A stretch of 64,000 nucleotides of DNA from Candidatus Promineofilum glycogenicum (lineage in GTDB: Bacteria; Chloroflexota; Anaerolineae; Promineifilales; Promineifilaceae), in the NCBI GenBank assembly GCA_016707605.1, contig JADJHJ010000003.1, forward strand, positions 124,001-188,000. The letters run 5' to 3'. The notes below the pieces were generated by a model. That model had not been told where the DNA came from. It ran no database searches and saw only the letters and a program-made list of their open reading frames with translations. The stretch's first letter is position 1. Each line of letters begins with the position of its first letter. Shown here piece after piece: positions 53,788-63,222 of the stretch. The translations under genes and the position numbers were made by a program.

Positions 53788-54932
53788 GTGAAGACCACCC
53801 TGAGAACCGACATCACCGTCGCCGACATCTGCGATGGGTTTGTGTACAACCAATTGGAGGGCAAGGGGCTGTTCGGGCTGGGCGGAAGGCTCACCATCCA
53901 GCCGGAGTACCAGCGCAATTACATCTATGCGGAAAAGGGTGGCAGCAAAGAGCAGGCGGTCATCCACTCGCTGCTCAAGGGCTATCCGCTGGGCTGACCC
54001 CTTTCAACAAAGTCGGCGAGAACAGGTTCGAGGTATTGGACGGCCAGCAACGTATCACCAGTATTGGACGGTTCGTTACCAACAAATTCGCGATCATGGA
54101 TAACGGCAATCCGAAGAACTTCGACAGCCTGCCCGCCGACCAACAAGCCGAGATTCGGGACTCGAAATTGCTGATCTACGAGTGCGAGGGCACGGAGAGC
54201 GAGATCAAGCAGTGGTTTGAAACGATCAACATCGCAGGCGTGCCTCTCAACTCCCAAGAGCTCTTGAACGCCATCTACTCCGGGCCGTTCGTGACGCTTG
54301 CCAAGGCCGAGTTCAGCAACAGCCAGAACGCGAACATCCAGAAATGGAGCGCGTACATCAAGGGCAGCGCCAACCGGCAGGAGTTCCTGGAGCGGGCGCT
54401 GGACTGGGTGAGCAAGGGCGAGATCGGCGACTACATGAGCGCGCATCGCCACGACGACAACATCAAGGGGCTGAAGACCTACTTCAACAGCGTGATCGAC
54501 TGGGTTTCAACCGTGTTTACCGACGTTCTCCCGGAAATGCGCGGCCTGGAGTGGGGACGGCTGTACGAGGCGTACCACGGCAAGTCCTACGATCCGAAGA
54601 AGATGTCCGACGAGGTGAGAAGGCTCACCGCCGATCCGCTGGAGGTGACGAGTCGCAAAGGCATCTTTGAGTATCTCCTGGGCGGCTCGGTAGACAAGAA
54701 GTTGTTGGCGGTTCGGGTGTTCGATGACCGGGTCAAGCAAGTCGCCTACACTAGGCAGACGCAAGCGGCCGAGAAAAAGGGCGTGTCCAACTGTCCGCTC
54801 TGCGCGATTGGGGACACCCCGAACAAGAGCCGAATCTATAGGCTCAACGAAATGGACGCCGACCACGTCTCCGCGTGGAGCAAGGGCGGCGACAGTACGG
54901 CGGAGAACTGCCAGATGCTCGGTGATAGATAG
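53788..54932 (+). pseudogene. DUF262-HNH (GmrS-like) protein with one frameshift
   Basis: Starts GTG with GGAGG upstream. Frame 1 gives [18 protein letters not shown] to LLKGYPLG and a stop; frame 2 continues FNKVGENRFEVLDGQQRITS. DUF262 motifs are QPEYQRNY and DGQQR. The C-terminus has an HNH nuclease: CPLC, then [12 protein letters not shown] and ENCQML. The usual last 10-15 residues are missing at the junction with the minus-strand methyltransferase. About 381 codons. Apart from the shift near 53995 it is well conserved. Confidence 0.75.
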
Positions 54933-55543
54933 GCGAGGCGCTGCGGCCAAACCCGCCGTCGCTCAACTGGTACGGCGGATTGCCAATAATCACGTCAAAC
55001 TTCATGCCCAGAACCTCCTCCGGCTTGTCCATATGGATGAACGTGTAAGCATGGGTCTCCAGCGCCGCGCCACGGGCGTATTCGCTTTCACTGGCCCCGC
55101 AATGGACGCACTTGCCGTTCTTCCAGGTGTGCTCAATGCGCTCGAACAGGATGTTGCCCTGCTCGCCGCGCAAGCCCGTGGCCACCGAGTACTTGCCGTT
55201 GGCCGTCTTGGAGCAGTAGAGCGAGCGGCGCGCCAGCAGGGCGGTCAGATCGGTGATGGCCAGCCCGTAGAGCTGGCGGCCGAAGATATGGTCGCGGCGG
55301 GCCTGGGCGTCGGGGATGGCCTCGGCCAACCCGTCCATCAGCCGCCGGGCGATCTCGCGCAGGAAGACGCCCGATTTGGTGGCCGGGTCCAGAAAGCGGG
55401 CCTCGGGGTCGCGCCAGAGCGAAGCGGGCAGCAGGTCGAGCATGCGGTTGGCCAGCGCCGGCGGGGTGAAGACCTGCCGTCGGGTGCTCAGAGTTGGGCA
55501 AGCAGGTCTCAGCACGGTCGGGGTTGTGGGCCGAGCTTGTCAT
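54915..55543 (-). pseudogene. N6-adenine methyltransferase fragment (NPPY type)
   Basis: Reads [40 protein letters not shown] (motif I), then [10 protein letters not shown] and [16 protein letters not shown] (motif IV), ending at SPIYH where it meets the end of the HNH gene. A frame change near 55500 precedes it ([12 protein letters not shown] looks like the degraded start). Relatives are over 500 residues, so more than half is missing. It probably belongs with the methyltransferase at 55752 and the helicase relic at 51731. Confidence 0.7.
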
Positions 55544-55751
55544 GGCACAGCATGGTAACGTCTCTGGCGGAACGGGCAGTTGTCCTCCTCAAGCGCTTCA
55601 GTGGCTCAGTGGCTCGAGTGGTCTTCGCGCGCCGAATCGCCTGGCGAGGGGGCAATCGTCAATCCAGCCGTCTTCGCCGCGGTGATCGGTTTGTCTCGCG
55701 GTCATACGCTCCGGCGATAGCACGGCGCCCGCAACCCGTCATTCCCTAATT
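55544..55751. other. No gene recognised
   Basis: Between the two methyltransferase pieces. I see no convincing frame, hairpin or repeat here. Confidence 0.4.
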
Positions 55752-56414
55752 TCAGGCCTCAGCCAGCTTCAGAAAGTGCGTCAACGGAAACTCGGCCACC
55801 GGCTCAGGGATAAACGCCTCGCGCCCGGATTCGGCGTAGAGGGGCAGTTGCTTCAGGTTGGCGCGGTGGATGAGTTCGTGGAAGGCGAAGTCGCGCCGCT
55901 TGAACAGGCTGCCCGTCACCAGCGACCATTCGGAGAAGACGATGGGTTGCCGGTTCTCGCCCACGCTCTTTAGCGTCAGGGCGTCGCCGTGGATGATGTT
56001 GCGGCCCAGGACAAAACGCACCACAGCACGTACCTCGTCCTTCGCCCGGCGTTTGTAGCGGCCGGTGTAGGCCCGGTCGAACAGGGTGAAGAGGCGTTCG
56101 CGGCAGGCGGCCACGTTGTCGGCCAAAATGTCGATACCGTAGACCGAACCGGCGGCCAGCACGGCGTAGCGTTCCCACTCGATCTGGCTGCCGGCGTAGC
56201 GGGTCTCGACGACGCCCAGCTTGCGGGCCAGAATTTCGGCCAGGAAGTTGCCCGTGCCGCAGGCCGGTTCCAGAAAGCGGGAGTCGATGCGCTCCGTCTC
56301 CTGGCGCACGAGGTCGAGCATGGCGTTGACTTCGCGCGCGCCGGTGTAGACTTCACCATGATCGGCAACGCGCTGTTTAGAGACGACCTGCTTGTCCTTT
56401 GGCCCGGAACTCAT
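55752..56414 (-). CDS. Methyltransferase subunit of a restriction-modification system
   Basis: The protein has 220 residues. SAM motif I is FLEPACGTGNFLAEILARKL (near residue 46), followed by SVYGIDILADNVAACRERLF and HGDALTL. It lacks a NPPY motif, which the adjacent minus-strand protein supplies (54915), so the two together would form the complete enzyme. The sequence is undamaged, but its partners are broken, so it is probably a surviving leftover. The ending VAEFPLTHFLKLAEA is family-like. Confidence 0.75.
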   Translation of the reverse strand: MSSGPKDKQVVSKQRVADHGEVYTGAREVNAMLDLVRQETERIDSRFLEPACGTGNFLAEILARKLGVVETRYAGSQIEWERYAVLAAGSVYGIDILADNVAACRERLFTLFDRAYTGRYKRRAKDEVRAVVRFVLGRNIIHGDALTLKSVGENRQPIVFSEWSLVTGSLFKRRDFAFHELIHRANLKQLPLYAESGREAFIPEPVAEFPLTHFLKLAEA

Positions 56415-56481
56415 CGGCGTGACACCACGGCAAGGGGTTTCAATATGATACCCCCCCCACCTTACGACGCAAGTTGCGGCA

Positions 56482-56573
56482 GTAGGGGCGGGTCTCAGAC
56501 CCGCCCCGGCGGGTCCCAGACCCGCCCCGGCGGGTCTCAGACCCGCCCCGGCGGGTCTCAGACCCGCCCCTAC
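56482..56573. repeat. Four-fold GGGTCTCAGACCC palindrome array
   Basis: GTAGGGGCGGGTCTCAGACC, then CGGCGGGTCCCAGACCCGCC and two further CGGCGGGTCTCAGACC units. This is the longest run of the family found in the permease and trpE. It lies just before the tRNA promoter. Confidence 0.9.
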
Positions 56574-56591
56574 CGCACGAAGGATCGCCTG

Positions 56592-56619
56592 TTGACGCCC
56601 CGCCCAACCCTGCTATAAT
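56592..56619 (+). promoter_or_regulatory. Promoter of tRNA-Val
   Basis: TTGACG (56592-56597), a 16-base spacer and TATAAT (56614-56619), 14 bases before the tRNA. Confidence 0.8.
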
Positions 56620-56632
56620 TCACTCTGGCATC

Positions 56633-56706
56633 GGGCGATTAGCTCAGTTGGTTAGAGCGCTACGTTGACATCGTAGAGGTCAGAAGTTCGAGTCTTCTAT
56701 CGCCCA
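56633..56706 (+). tRNA. tRNA-Val (anticodon GAC)
   Basis: Seven-base acceptor stem GGGCGAT/ATCGCCC, D arm AGCTCAGTTGGTTAGAGC, anticodon stem CTACG/CGTAG with loop TTGACAT (anticodon GAC, valine) and T arm with GTTCGAGTC. CCA is not encoded. The next 250 bases hold only hairpins, with no sign of integration. Confidence 0.95.
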
Positions 56707-56710
56707 CAAA

Positions 56711-56772
56711 CAGGGATTAGGTGTTAGGGGCTAGGGATTAGGGAAGAGGGTTCTTCCAGAGTCCCTGGCCCC
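56711..56772. repeat. GGGGCTA/GGGATTA heptad hairpin
   Basis: Units GGGATTAGGTGTTAGGGGCT, a centre GGGAAGAGGGTTCTTCC and a short arm GAGTCCCTGGCCCC. It is just after the tRNA and may act as its terminator. Confidence 0.85.
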
Positions 56773-56888
56773 TTTTGTGTAAGGCGCTCACGCCAAGGCG
56801 CATAAGGAGCTAAGGCGCCAAGGAAGAGAAGGCCAAGCTTTCTTTTCTTCTTTGCGCCTTCGCCCCTTAGCGCCTTGGCGTGAGCGCT
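56770..56888. repeat. Long GGCGCTAAGG-type hairpin
   Basis: Arm GGCGCTCACGCCAAGGCGCA..TAAGGCGCCAAGGAAGAGAA, centre near AAGCTTTC, and CGCCTTAGCGCCTTGGCGTG-like arm. Related to 37100-37194. It is followed by an AATCTGTG..AATCTGCG unit (56888-56925). Confidence 0.85.
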
Positions 56889-56957
56889 TCTAATCTGTGA
56901 AATCTGCGTAATCTGTGGTTCCTTTCTCCCCCATCCGCGATAAACTAGGGGCGCGCC

Positions 56958-59900
56958 ATGAACCAAAAGTATCGCCTAAGCCCCTCCACCATCGCTTCCT
57001 ACTTCAAGCACCGCTGCGACCGCCAGTACCGCTGGGAGAGCGTCGAGCAGCCCGACCGCGGCCGCGCCGGCATCGGCTGGAACGTGTCCCCAGTCGCCCC
57101 GCTTCCACAGCCGCCCCGGCATCGCCCTGCTCATGTCGGCCGGCGACGCCTTCGAGGTCGGCCGCCTGGAGCAGCTCCAGAGCGACTACGGCCCCGATCA
57201 GGTCTACCACATGGGCTTTGAGGAGGACGCCCACGGCCGCCGTACCGTCCGCCCGCTGCCCCTGCCCGACCTGGCCGATGTGCTGCGCCGCCCGTCGCCG
57301 CCGCGCTTCGCCGCCCAGATCTTCCTCAATCTCGATGAGTTCCCCGCCCGGGCCGGCCACTTTCTGGCCCGCTTCGGCCTCAACCCGGCGTTCGTCCGCG
57401 TCGGCACGGCCCGGCCCGACCTGCTGGAGGTCGTGCCCACGGCCGGCGGCCGCCGCTTGCTGCGCGTCTGGGACTTCAAGGCCAGCCAGTCGGCCCGCCA
57501 CGAGCACTTCATCCAGGTCGCCTTCTACACCTTCCTGCTGGAAGAGGCCCTCCACGCCGTGGGGCTGGACGACGCCTATACGGTGGACACCGAATGGGGC
57601 GTCATCTACGCCCGCCAGGGGCCGGATGAGTTCCGGCTGGCCCCCTACCGTCTGGCCATCGAGGACTTCCTGCGCTTCCGGGCCACGCCCCTGCTGCAAA
57701 CCCCGGCCACCGAGGCCCACTACCACGTCAACCTCGGCTGCCCCATGTGCCAGTACAACGACAGTTGCCGCGCCGAGGCCGACGCCGGGCGCGACCTGTC
57801 GCGCGTGGCCTACATGACCTCGGAGTCGAAGCGGCGGCTGGTGCGCGCCGGCATCCCCAACCACCGCGAACTGGCCCGGCTGAGCGACGACGACCCGCGC
57901 TGGGAGCGGCTGCGCGCCGCCGGCCACGATCTGTCGGTCAACCTGGGCCGCTACGTGGCCGTCAGCCGGGCGCTGGACGACGGCCGCCCCCGCCCCCTCC
58001 ACGGCCTGTCGCTGACCATCCCCGCCTGGGAGAGCGTGCGCGTCATCCTCAGCGCCGAGCAGGACCCGGTCACCAATACTTGCTTTGCCCTGGGGCTGAA
58101 GACGGTGGAGTGGACGGACGACGAGAAGGGGCCAGGGGCCAGGGAAGAGCGTTCTGCCCCTGGAACCTGGAACCTGGAACCTGGCCCCTCTCCCAGCGCC
58201 AGCCGTCCCCGCGGCACAGAACACGTCTTCCTGCTCGACGACCCGCTGACCAATCCCGACGCCGAAGCGCAAATGCTGCTGGCCTTCCTGCGCCAGTTGA
58301 ACGGCCTGCTGCTGCGCGTCGATGCCGAGAACGCCGCCCTGGCCGCGCAACTGGAAGAGGCCGAGACGCCGGAAGTGGCCGTCGCTCGCCGGGCGCTGGA
58401 CGACGTCACCGCCCAACTGGCCGAACTGCGGGCCGCCTACCCCCGCCTGTACGCCAACAAGCCCGACCACCAGCCGCTCATCGAGCGCCGCCAACAACTC
58501 CAGGCCGGCGAGAAGAGCGCCAAAGCGGCCCTGAAGGAAGCGCAGTCCCAGGTCTGGCGCGAAAACCGCCGCCGCCAGAAGCGCCTCCACTTCTACGTCT
58601 TCGACGCCTTCGACCTGACCGTGCTGAAGAAGCTGGTCGAGCGCCACCTGTTCGGGGCCGAGCCGGCGCTGCTGGCCGAACTCTACACCCTGGTGCGCCT
58701 CTTCCCGCCGGAGTCGGTTCTGCCCGACGCCGACTCCTTCCGCACCATCCCCGGCACGGTGCTGGTCAGCGCCCTGCGCCAACTGGTGGCCCTGCCCGCG
58801 CCCTACGTCTACGACCTGCGCAGCGTCACCGAACTCATTCCGTCCGGCCCCGACGGCCGCCGCCCCTACGCCTTCCGCCCGCCGACCGGCTTCGTCTGGC
58901 GCGGCACGAACCAGGTCGCCTTCGAGCGCATCCACGACGTCTGGCGCGGCCAGAGCTTCCTGCCCAACCCGCGCGACCCGGCCACGGCCGTCGCCCCGGA
59001 CGAGGTGCGCCGCCGCATCGAGCGCGCCGTGCGCGACAAGCTGCGGGCCACCGACGCCGTCGTCCACTGGCTCAAGCGCGACTACCGCGATAGCCTGCTG
59101 CTGCGCAAGGAGCCGTTCCGCCTCTACAACGCCTTCGATCCGCTGGGCTTCCAGACGTTGGAGGCGTTGCGCGTCTTCGCCATGCTGGAAACGTCGCAGG
59201 CCGAGCTGGCCGTCAAGCACCTCCACACCCTGCCCGTGGCCGACCGCATGGCCCGCTTCGAGTGCATCGGCGGCCTGCGCTACATCGACGGGGCCGACAC
59301 GACCGACGGCGGCCTGTGGTTCACCTTCGACCGCGCCGCCCGCGACGTCAAGTTCGAGCGCGGCGAGTTCGACCTGGTGCTGACGCCGCAGGACGCGCCG
59401 GAGCGGCTGGTCAGCGAGATCGACGGCCAACTGTTCAACTCCTCCCGCTGGCGGCATCAGAACTACAAGGTGACTCTGGTCGATTACGACCTGCGGGCCG
59501 ACCCGCCGCGCGTCTGCCTGCGCCCCGACCAGGGCGTGGCCAAGTTCCGCGAGAACGTCGATCTGTCGGCCGTCCACACGCTGGACAAGCTGTTCGTGGA
59601 CTACAACACGGCCAAGGTGCTGAACGTGCTCGACCGGCTGCGCCAGAACCCGGACCTGGCCCGCCACGTCCACGAACTGCTGGACATCCACGGGGGCCAC
59701 GTCCGGCTGGCGGCCGATCATCGGCGACGCGGCGGCGGTGGAAGGCGCGTTGGCCGGCTACGCCACCCGCGGCGGCGCGGCCCGCTTCCTGACCGCGGCC
59801 CAGTCGCGCGCCTTCCGCGGCGTGCCGGCCGCCCCGCTCAGCCTCATCTGGGGGCCGCCGGGCACGGGCAAGACCTACATGCTCGGCCACCTGCTGCTGG

Positions 59901-61306
59901 GCTACGTCCTGGCCGCGCGGCAGAGCGGCCGGCCGGTGCGCATCCTCGTCACCGCCTTCACCCACTACGCCATCAACAACGTGTTGAACAAGGTCAGCGA
60001 CCTGCTGCGCGGCTACGGGCTGAGCGACGCGGGCACGGCCGTGGTCAAGGTGATGGGCAACCAGCCCCACGCCGCCGACGACCGCCTGCCGGCCGACGTG
60101 GCCCGCGTGGGGCAGCAAGAGTTGAATGCTCTGCTGAATGGTGACACGCGCTGCCTCATCGCCGGCAGCACGGTGTGGGGCGTCTACAACGCCATGCAGG
60201 CCGCCGGCGACACGGTGCAGCCGTGGTTCGACGTGACGCTCATCGACGAGGCGTCACAGATGAAGCTGCCCGAGGCGCTCATCGCCTTCAGCGCCGCCAA
60301 ACCCGACGGCGCGGTCATCCTGGCCGGCGACGACCGCCAGTTGCCGCCCATCATCCACGGCGACTACCCCGACGAGCACGCCCACATGCTGACGTCCGTC
60401 TTCGCCTACATGCGCCAGCGCATCGAAGAGCGGGCGCTGGCGGAACCGGGCTTCGACGCGCGGACGATCTTCCAGTTGGAAGAGAACTTCCGCATGAACA
60501 AGCCGCTGACCGACTATCCGGCGCGAATGCTCTACGAGGATCGCTTCTTCTCGCAACAGGAGGGCATCCGCATCACCACCGACCCGCCGCTGCCGGCCGA
60601 CAGCGACGACCCCATCGACTTCATGCTCCACCCCGACCGGCCGGTGGTGCTGGTGCGCTACGCCGCGCCGGCCGGCTTCACCGCCCGCAACCCGCTGGAG
60701 GCCGACCTGGCAGCCCGCATCGCCGCGCGGCTGGCGGCAGATCCTGGTCCAGCCCCGGTCGGGGCGGATGAAGGAGGAGGGATGACGGACGCCGGCCTCA
60801 TCCCCCACCTTCTATTTGCCGCCGATGGCTTCGCCGTCCTCTCGCCCCACCGGGCGCAGAACGCGGCCATCCGCGCCGCGCTGGCCGCTCGCGGCTTCGG
60901 CACGGCCGACCGGCCGCTGCCCCTGGTCGATACGGTGGACAAGCTGCAAGGTCAGGAGCGCGACGTGGTGGTGGTGTCCTATGGCGTGGCCGACGAGGAG
61001 TACGCCGAGGCCGAGGCCGCCTTCCTGCTCAGCAGCAACCGCTTCAACGTGGCCACCACCCGGCCGCGGCGCAAGCTGATCGTCCTCTGCTCCGACGCCG
61101 TGCTCGACGTAGTGCCGCAAGACCGCGACGTGCTGCTGGAGGCGATGATGCTCAAGGAGTTCCGCGGCTTCTGCGACAGCGGGCCGCGAACGTTTGTGTG
61201 GGAGACAGAGGAGTTTGGGGCGGTGACGCTGGCGGTGCAGTGGAAGGCGTTTGAGAGAATGGAATCAACGATTAAACAGATTGAAGAGTATCGATCCGCA
61301 GATTAG
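56958..61306 (+). pseudogene. RecB/Cas4-like nuclease fused to SF1 (Upf1/Dna2-like) helicase, two frameshifts
   Basis: About 1,450 codons. N-terminus LSPSTIASYFKHRC has the first of four cysteines; the other three are in CPMCQYNDSC near residue 270, the pattern of Cas4/AddB-type Fe-S nucleases. Nuclease motifs PDLLEV and WDFKAS lie between. The helicase has Walker A GPPGTGKTY, Walker B LIDEASQM, DDRQLPPI and the late TVDKLQGQERDVVV and FNVATTRPRRKL. It would cut and unwind DNA, probably in repair or defence. Frameshifts fall near 57095 and 59722. An in-frame heptad repeat inserts PGTWNLEPG near 58170. Confidence 0.82.
58126..58187. repeat. GGGGCCA heptad hairpin in the helicase gene
   Basis: AAGGGGCCAGGGGCCAGGG, centre GGGAAGAGCGTTCTGCCCC and CCTGGAACCTGGAACCTGG. 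In frame and read as [19 protein letters not shown], the same frame as at 39061. Confidence 0.9.
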
Positions 61307-61381
61307 GCAGATTGGGCAGATTTCAGAAATCTCTTCGTATGTTTCTGAAATCTGCCCAATCTGCCTAATCTGCGGATCAGA
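61291..61381. repeat. GCAGATT hairpin
   Basis: ATCCGCAGATTAGGCAGATT..TTTCAGAAATCTCTTCG, then TTTCTGAAATCTGCCCAATC..TGCGGAT. Perfect arms of about 38 bases. It covers the gap after the helicase stop. Confidence 0.92.
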
Positions 61382-61401
61382 TCTCCTAAGACAGGAGTCC
61401 C

Positions 61402-63102
61402 ATGAACAGTGACCGCACGATTCTCGTCCTCGGCGGCGCCGGCCTCGTCGGCTCGCAGATCGTCCGCGAGATCGCCCGCGAACTGGAGCCGGAGCGCATC
61501 GTCGTCGCCAGCCTCTACCGCGGCGAGGTGCGCGAATTCCTGCGCGACGCCCGGCGCGAGTTCTGCAACGTCGACTTCGTCGGCGCGTGGGGCGACGTCT
61601 TCGTGCGCGACGAGTTCATGGAGGAGAACCGCCGCCGCCTGATGAGCACCCGCGCCCGGCGCGACAGCCTCTACCAGGACCTCTTCGGCGCGCTCGACGA
61701 CGCCTATGCCCGCTCCGGCCTATCGCAACTCATCCGCCGCTACCGCCCCAACGTCGTCGTCGACTGCATCAACACCGCCACGGCCATCAGCTACCAGGAC
61801 ATCGAGAGCCTCAGCAAGCAGGCCCACGACCTGCTGAACCAACTGGCGCAGATCGTCGATCACCAGGACCTGACCGCTCTCAACGACCTGGGGCGCGAAC
61901 TGGAGCAGAACGTCAGCGCGCTGCTCATCTCCCAATCGCTGCCGCAACTCATCCGCCACGTGCAGGTCATCCACCGCGCCATGTCGGAAGTGGGCACGCG
62001 CCTCTACCTGAAGATCGGCACGACGGGCACGGGCGGCATGGGCCTCAACATCCCCTACACCCACAGCGAAGACCGGCCGAGCTTCAAGCTGATGAGCAAG
62101 ACGGCCGTCGGCTTCGCCCACACCGGGCTGATGTTCCTGATGGCCCGCACGCCCGACGGCCCCTTGGTGAAGGAGCTAAAGCCGGCGGCGATGATCGGCT
62201 ACCGGCGCGTGGCCTACAAGTCGGTCAAGCTGCGCGGCCGGCCGCAGATGCGCTACCAGAGCCAGGAGCAGCCGCTCGGCCCGCGCCTGCTGCTGCGCGG
62301 CGACGAGAACCAGTACGAACGGCTGGACAAGCTGCACATGGCCGGCGTCGACACCGGCGAAAACGGCTTCTTCGCCCGCGGCGAGTTCGAGACCATCACC
62401 CACCCCGACCAGATGGAGTTCATCACCCCGGAGGAGATCGCCCAGCAGGCGCTGCTGGAGATCAAGGGCAGCAACACCGGCTACGACGTCATCGCCGGCA
62501 TCGACAGCAGCCTGCTCAACCCCAGCTATCGCGCCGGCGTGTTGCGGCAGACGGCGCTCGACAAGCTGGCGCGCATCGAGGAGGAGACGGGCAGCCACAG
62601 CGTCGCCCTGGGGCAGCTTGGCCCGCCGCAACTGTCGAAGCTGCTCTACGAGGCCCACCTGCTGAAGCGCAACTACGGCACGCTCGACGCCGTGCTGGCC
62701 GCCGCGCCGGAGGAGATCGCCCGGACGCTGTTCGACTACCTGCGCCACGACGAAATCCTGCGCACGACCATCATCTCCATCGGCGTGCCCATCCTGACCC
62801 CGGCCGGCGACTGCCTCATCCGCGGCCCGCGCCTCAACATCCCGGAGAGCATCTACCGCGAGATCGACGCCGACCGCGCCCAGATCGACGCCTGGGCGGC
62901 CAAGGGCTGGGTTGACCTGCGGCCCGGCAACTTCCGCCTGTGGCAAGAGCGCTTCGAGCGCATGCAGCGCACCAAGCACATGCTCCACACCCGCGGCACG
63001 TCGTCGGTGACGATGAAGACCTATCTGCCGGAGACCATCGAGATCGGCGCGGTCGTGGCCTGGCTGTTCAACAACGAAGACGGCGGCCACCGGATCAAGT
63101 AA
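61402..63102 (+). CDS. NAD(P)-binding Rossmann-fold protein of unknown function
   Basis: The protein has 566 residues (ACAGGAG upstream). N-terminal Rossmann motif ILVLGGAGLVGSQIVREIAR, then RPNVVVDCINTATAISYQDI. The middle resembles extended short-chain dehydrogenases (MGLNIPYTHSEDRPSFKLMS, then KTAVGFAHTG). The C-terminal 250 residues match no family I know. It may be an oxidoreductase or epimerase with an unusual long C-terminus. Confidence 0.7.
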   Translation: MNSDRTILVLGGAGLVGSQIVREIARELEPERIVVASLYRGEVREFLRDARREFCNVDFVGAWGDVFVRDEFMEENRRRLMSTRARRDSLYQDLFGALDDAYARSGLSQLIRRYRPNVVVDCINTATAISYQDIESLSKQAHDLLNQLAQIVDHQDLTALNDLGRELEQNVSALLISQSLPQLIRHVQVIHRAMSEVGTRLYLKIGTTGTGGMGLNIPYTHSEDRPSFKLMSKTAVGFAHTGLMFLMARTPDGPLVKELKPAAMIGYRRVAYKSVKLRGRPQMRYQSQEQPLGPRLLLRGDENQYERLDKLHMAGVDTGENGFFARGEFETITHPDQMEFITPEEIAQQALLEIKGSNTGYDVIAGIDSSLLNPSYRAGVLRQTALDKLARIEEETGSHSVALGQLGPPQLSKLLYEAHLLKRNYGTLDAVLAAAPEEIARTLFDYLRHDEILRTTIISIGVPILTPAGDCLIRGPRLNIPESIYREIDADRAQIDAWAAKGWVDLRPGNFRLWQERFERMQRTKHMLHTRGTSSVTMKTYLPETIEIGAVVAWLFNNEDGGHRIK

Positions 63103-63104
63103 GC

Positions 63105-63132
63105 TTGACATTTGGCGCGGCTAAGCTAGTAT
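63105..63132 (+). promoter_or_regulatory. Promoter before the last gene
   Basis: TTGACA (63105-63110), 16-base spacer, TAGTAT (63127-63132). About 90 bases precede the ATG at 63223. Confidence 0.6.
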
Positions 63133-63222
63133 CAGCCTTTAGCAAAGAGCCGAAGTATCCTCGCAGGCAGGTCCAGCGCCTCCACTGGCCCGACGCGCGG
63201 TTTGTTCACCTGAGTTTGACCT

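Noticed and set aside
56633..56706. tRNA-Val as an integration site of a mobile element
   Set aside because: I see no repeat of the tRNA 3' end, no integrase gene and no composition change next to it.
57004..59721. A 905-codon open frame on the minus strand
   Set aside because: It is antisense to the nuclease-helicase gene and has no motif; high GC keeps antisense frames open.
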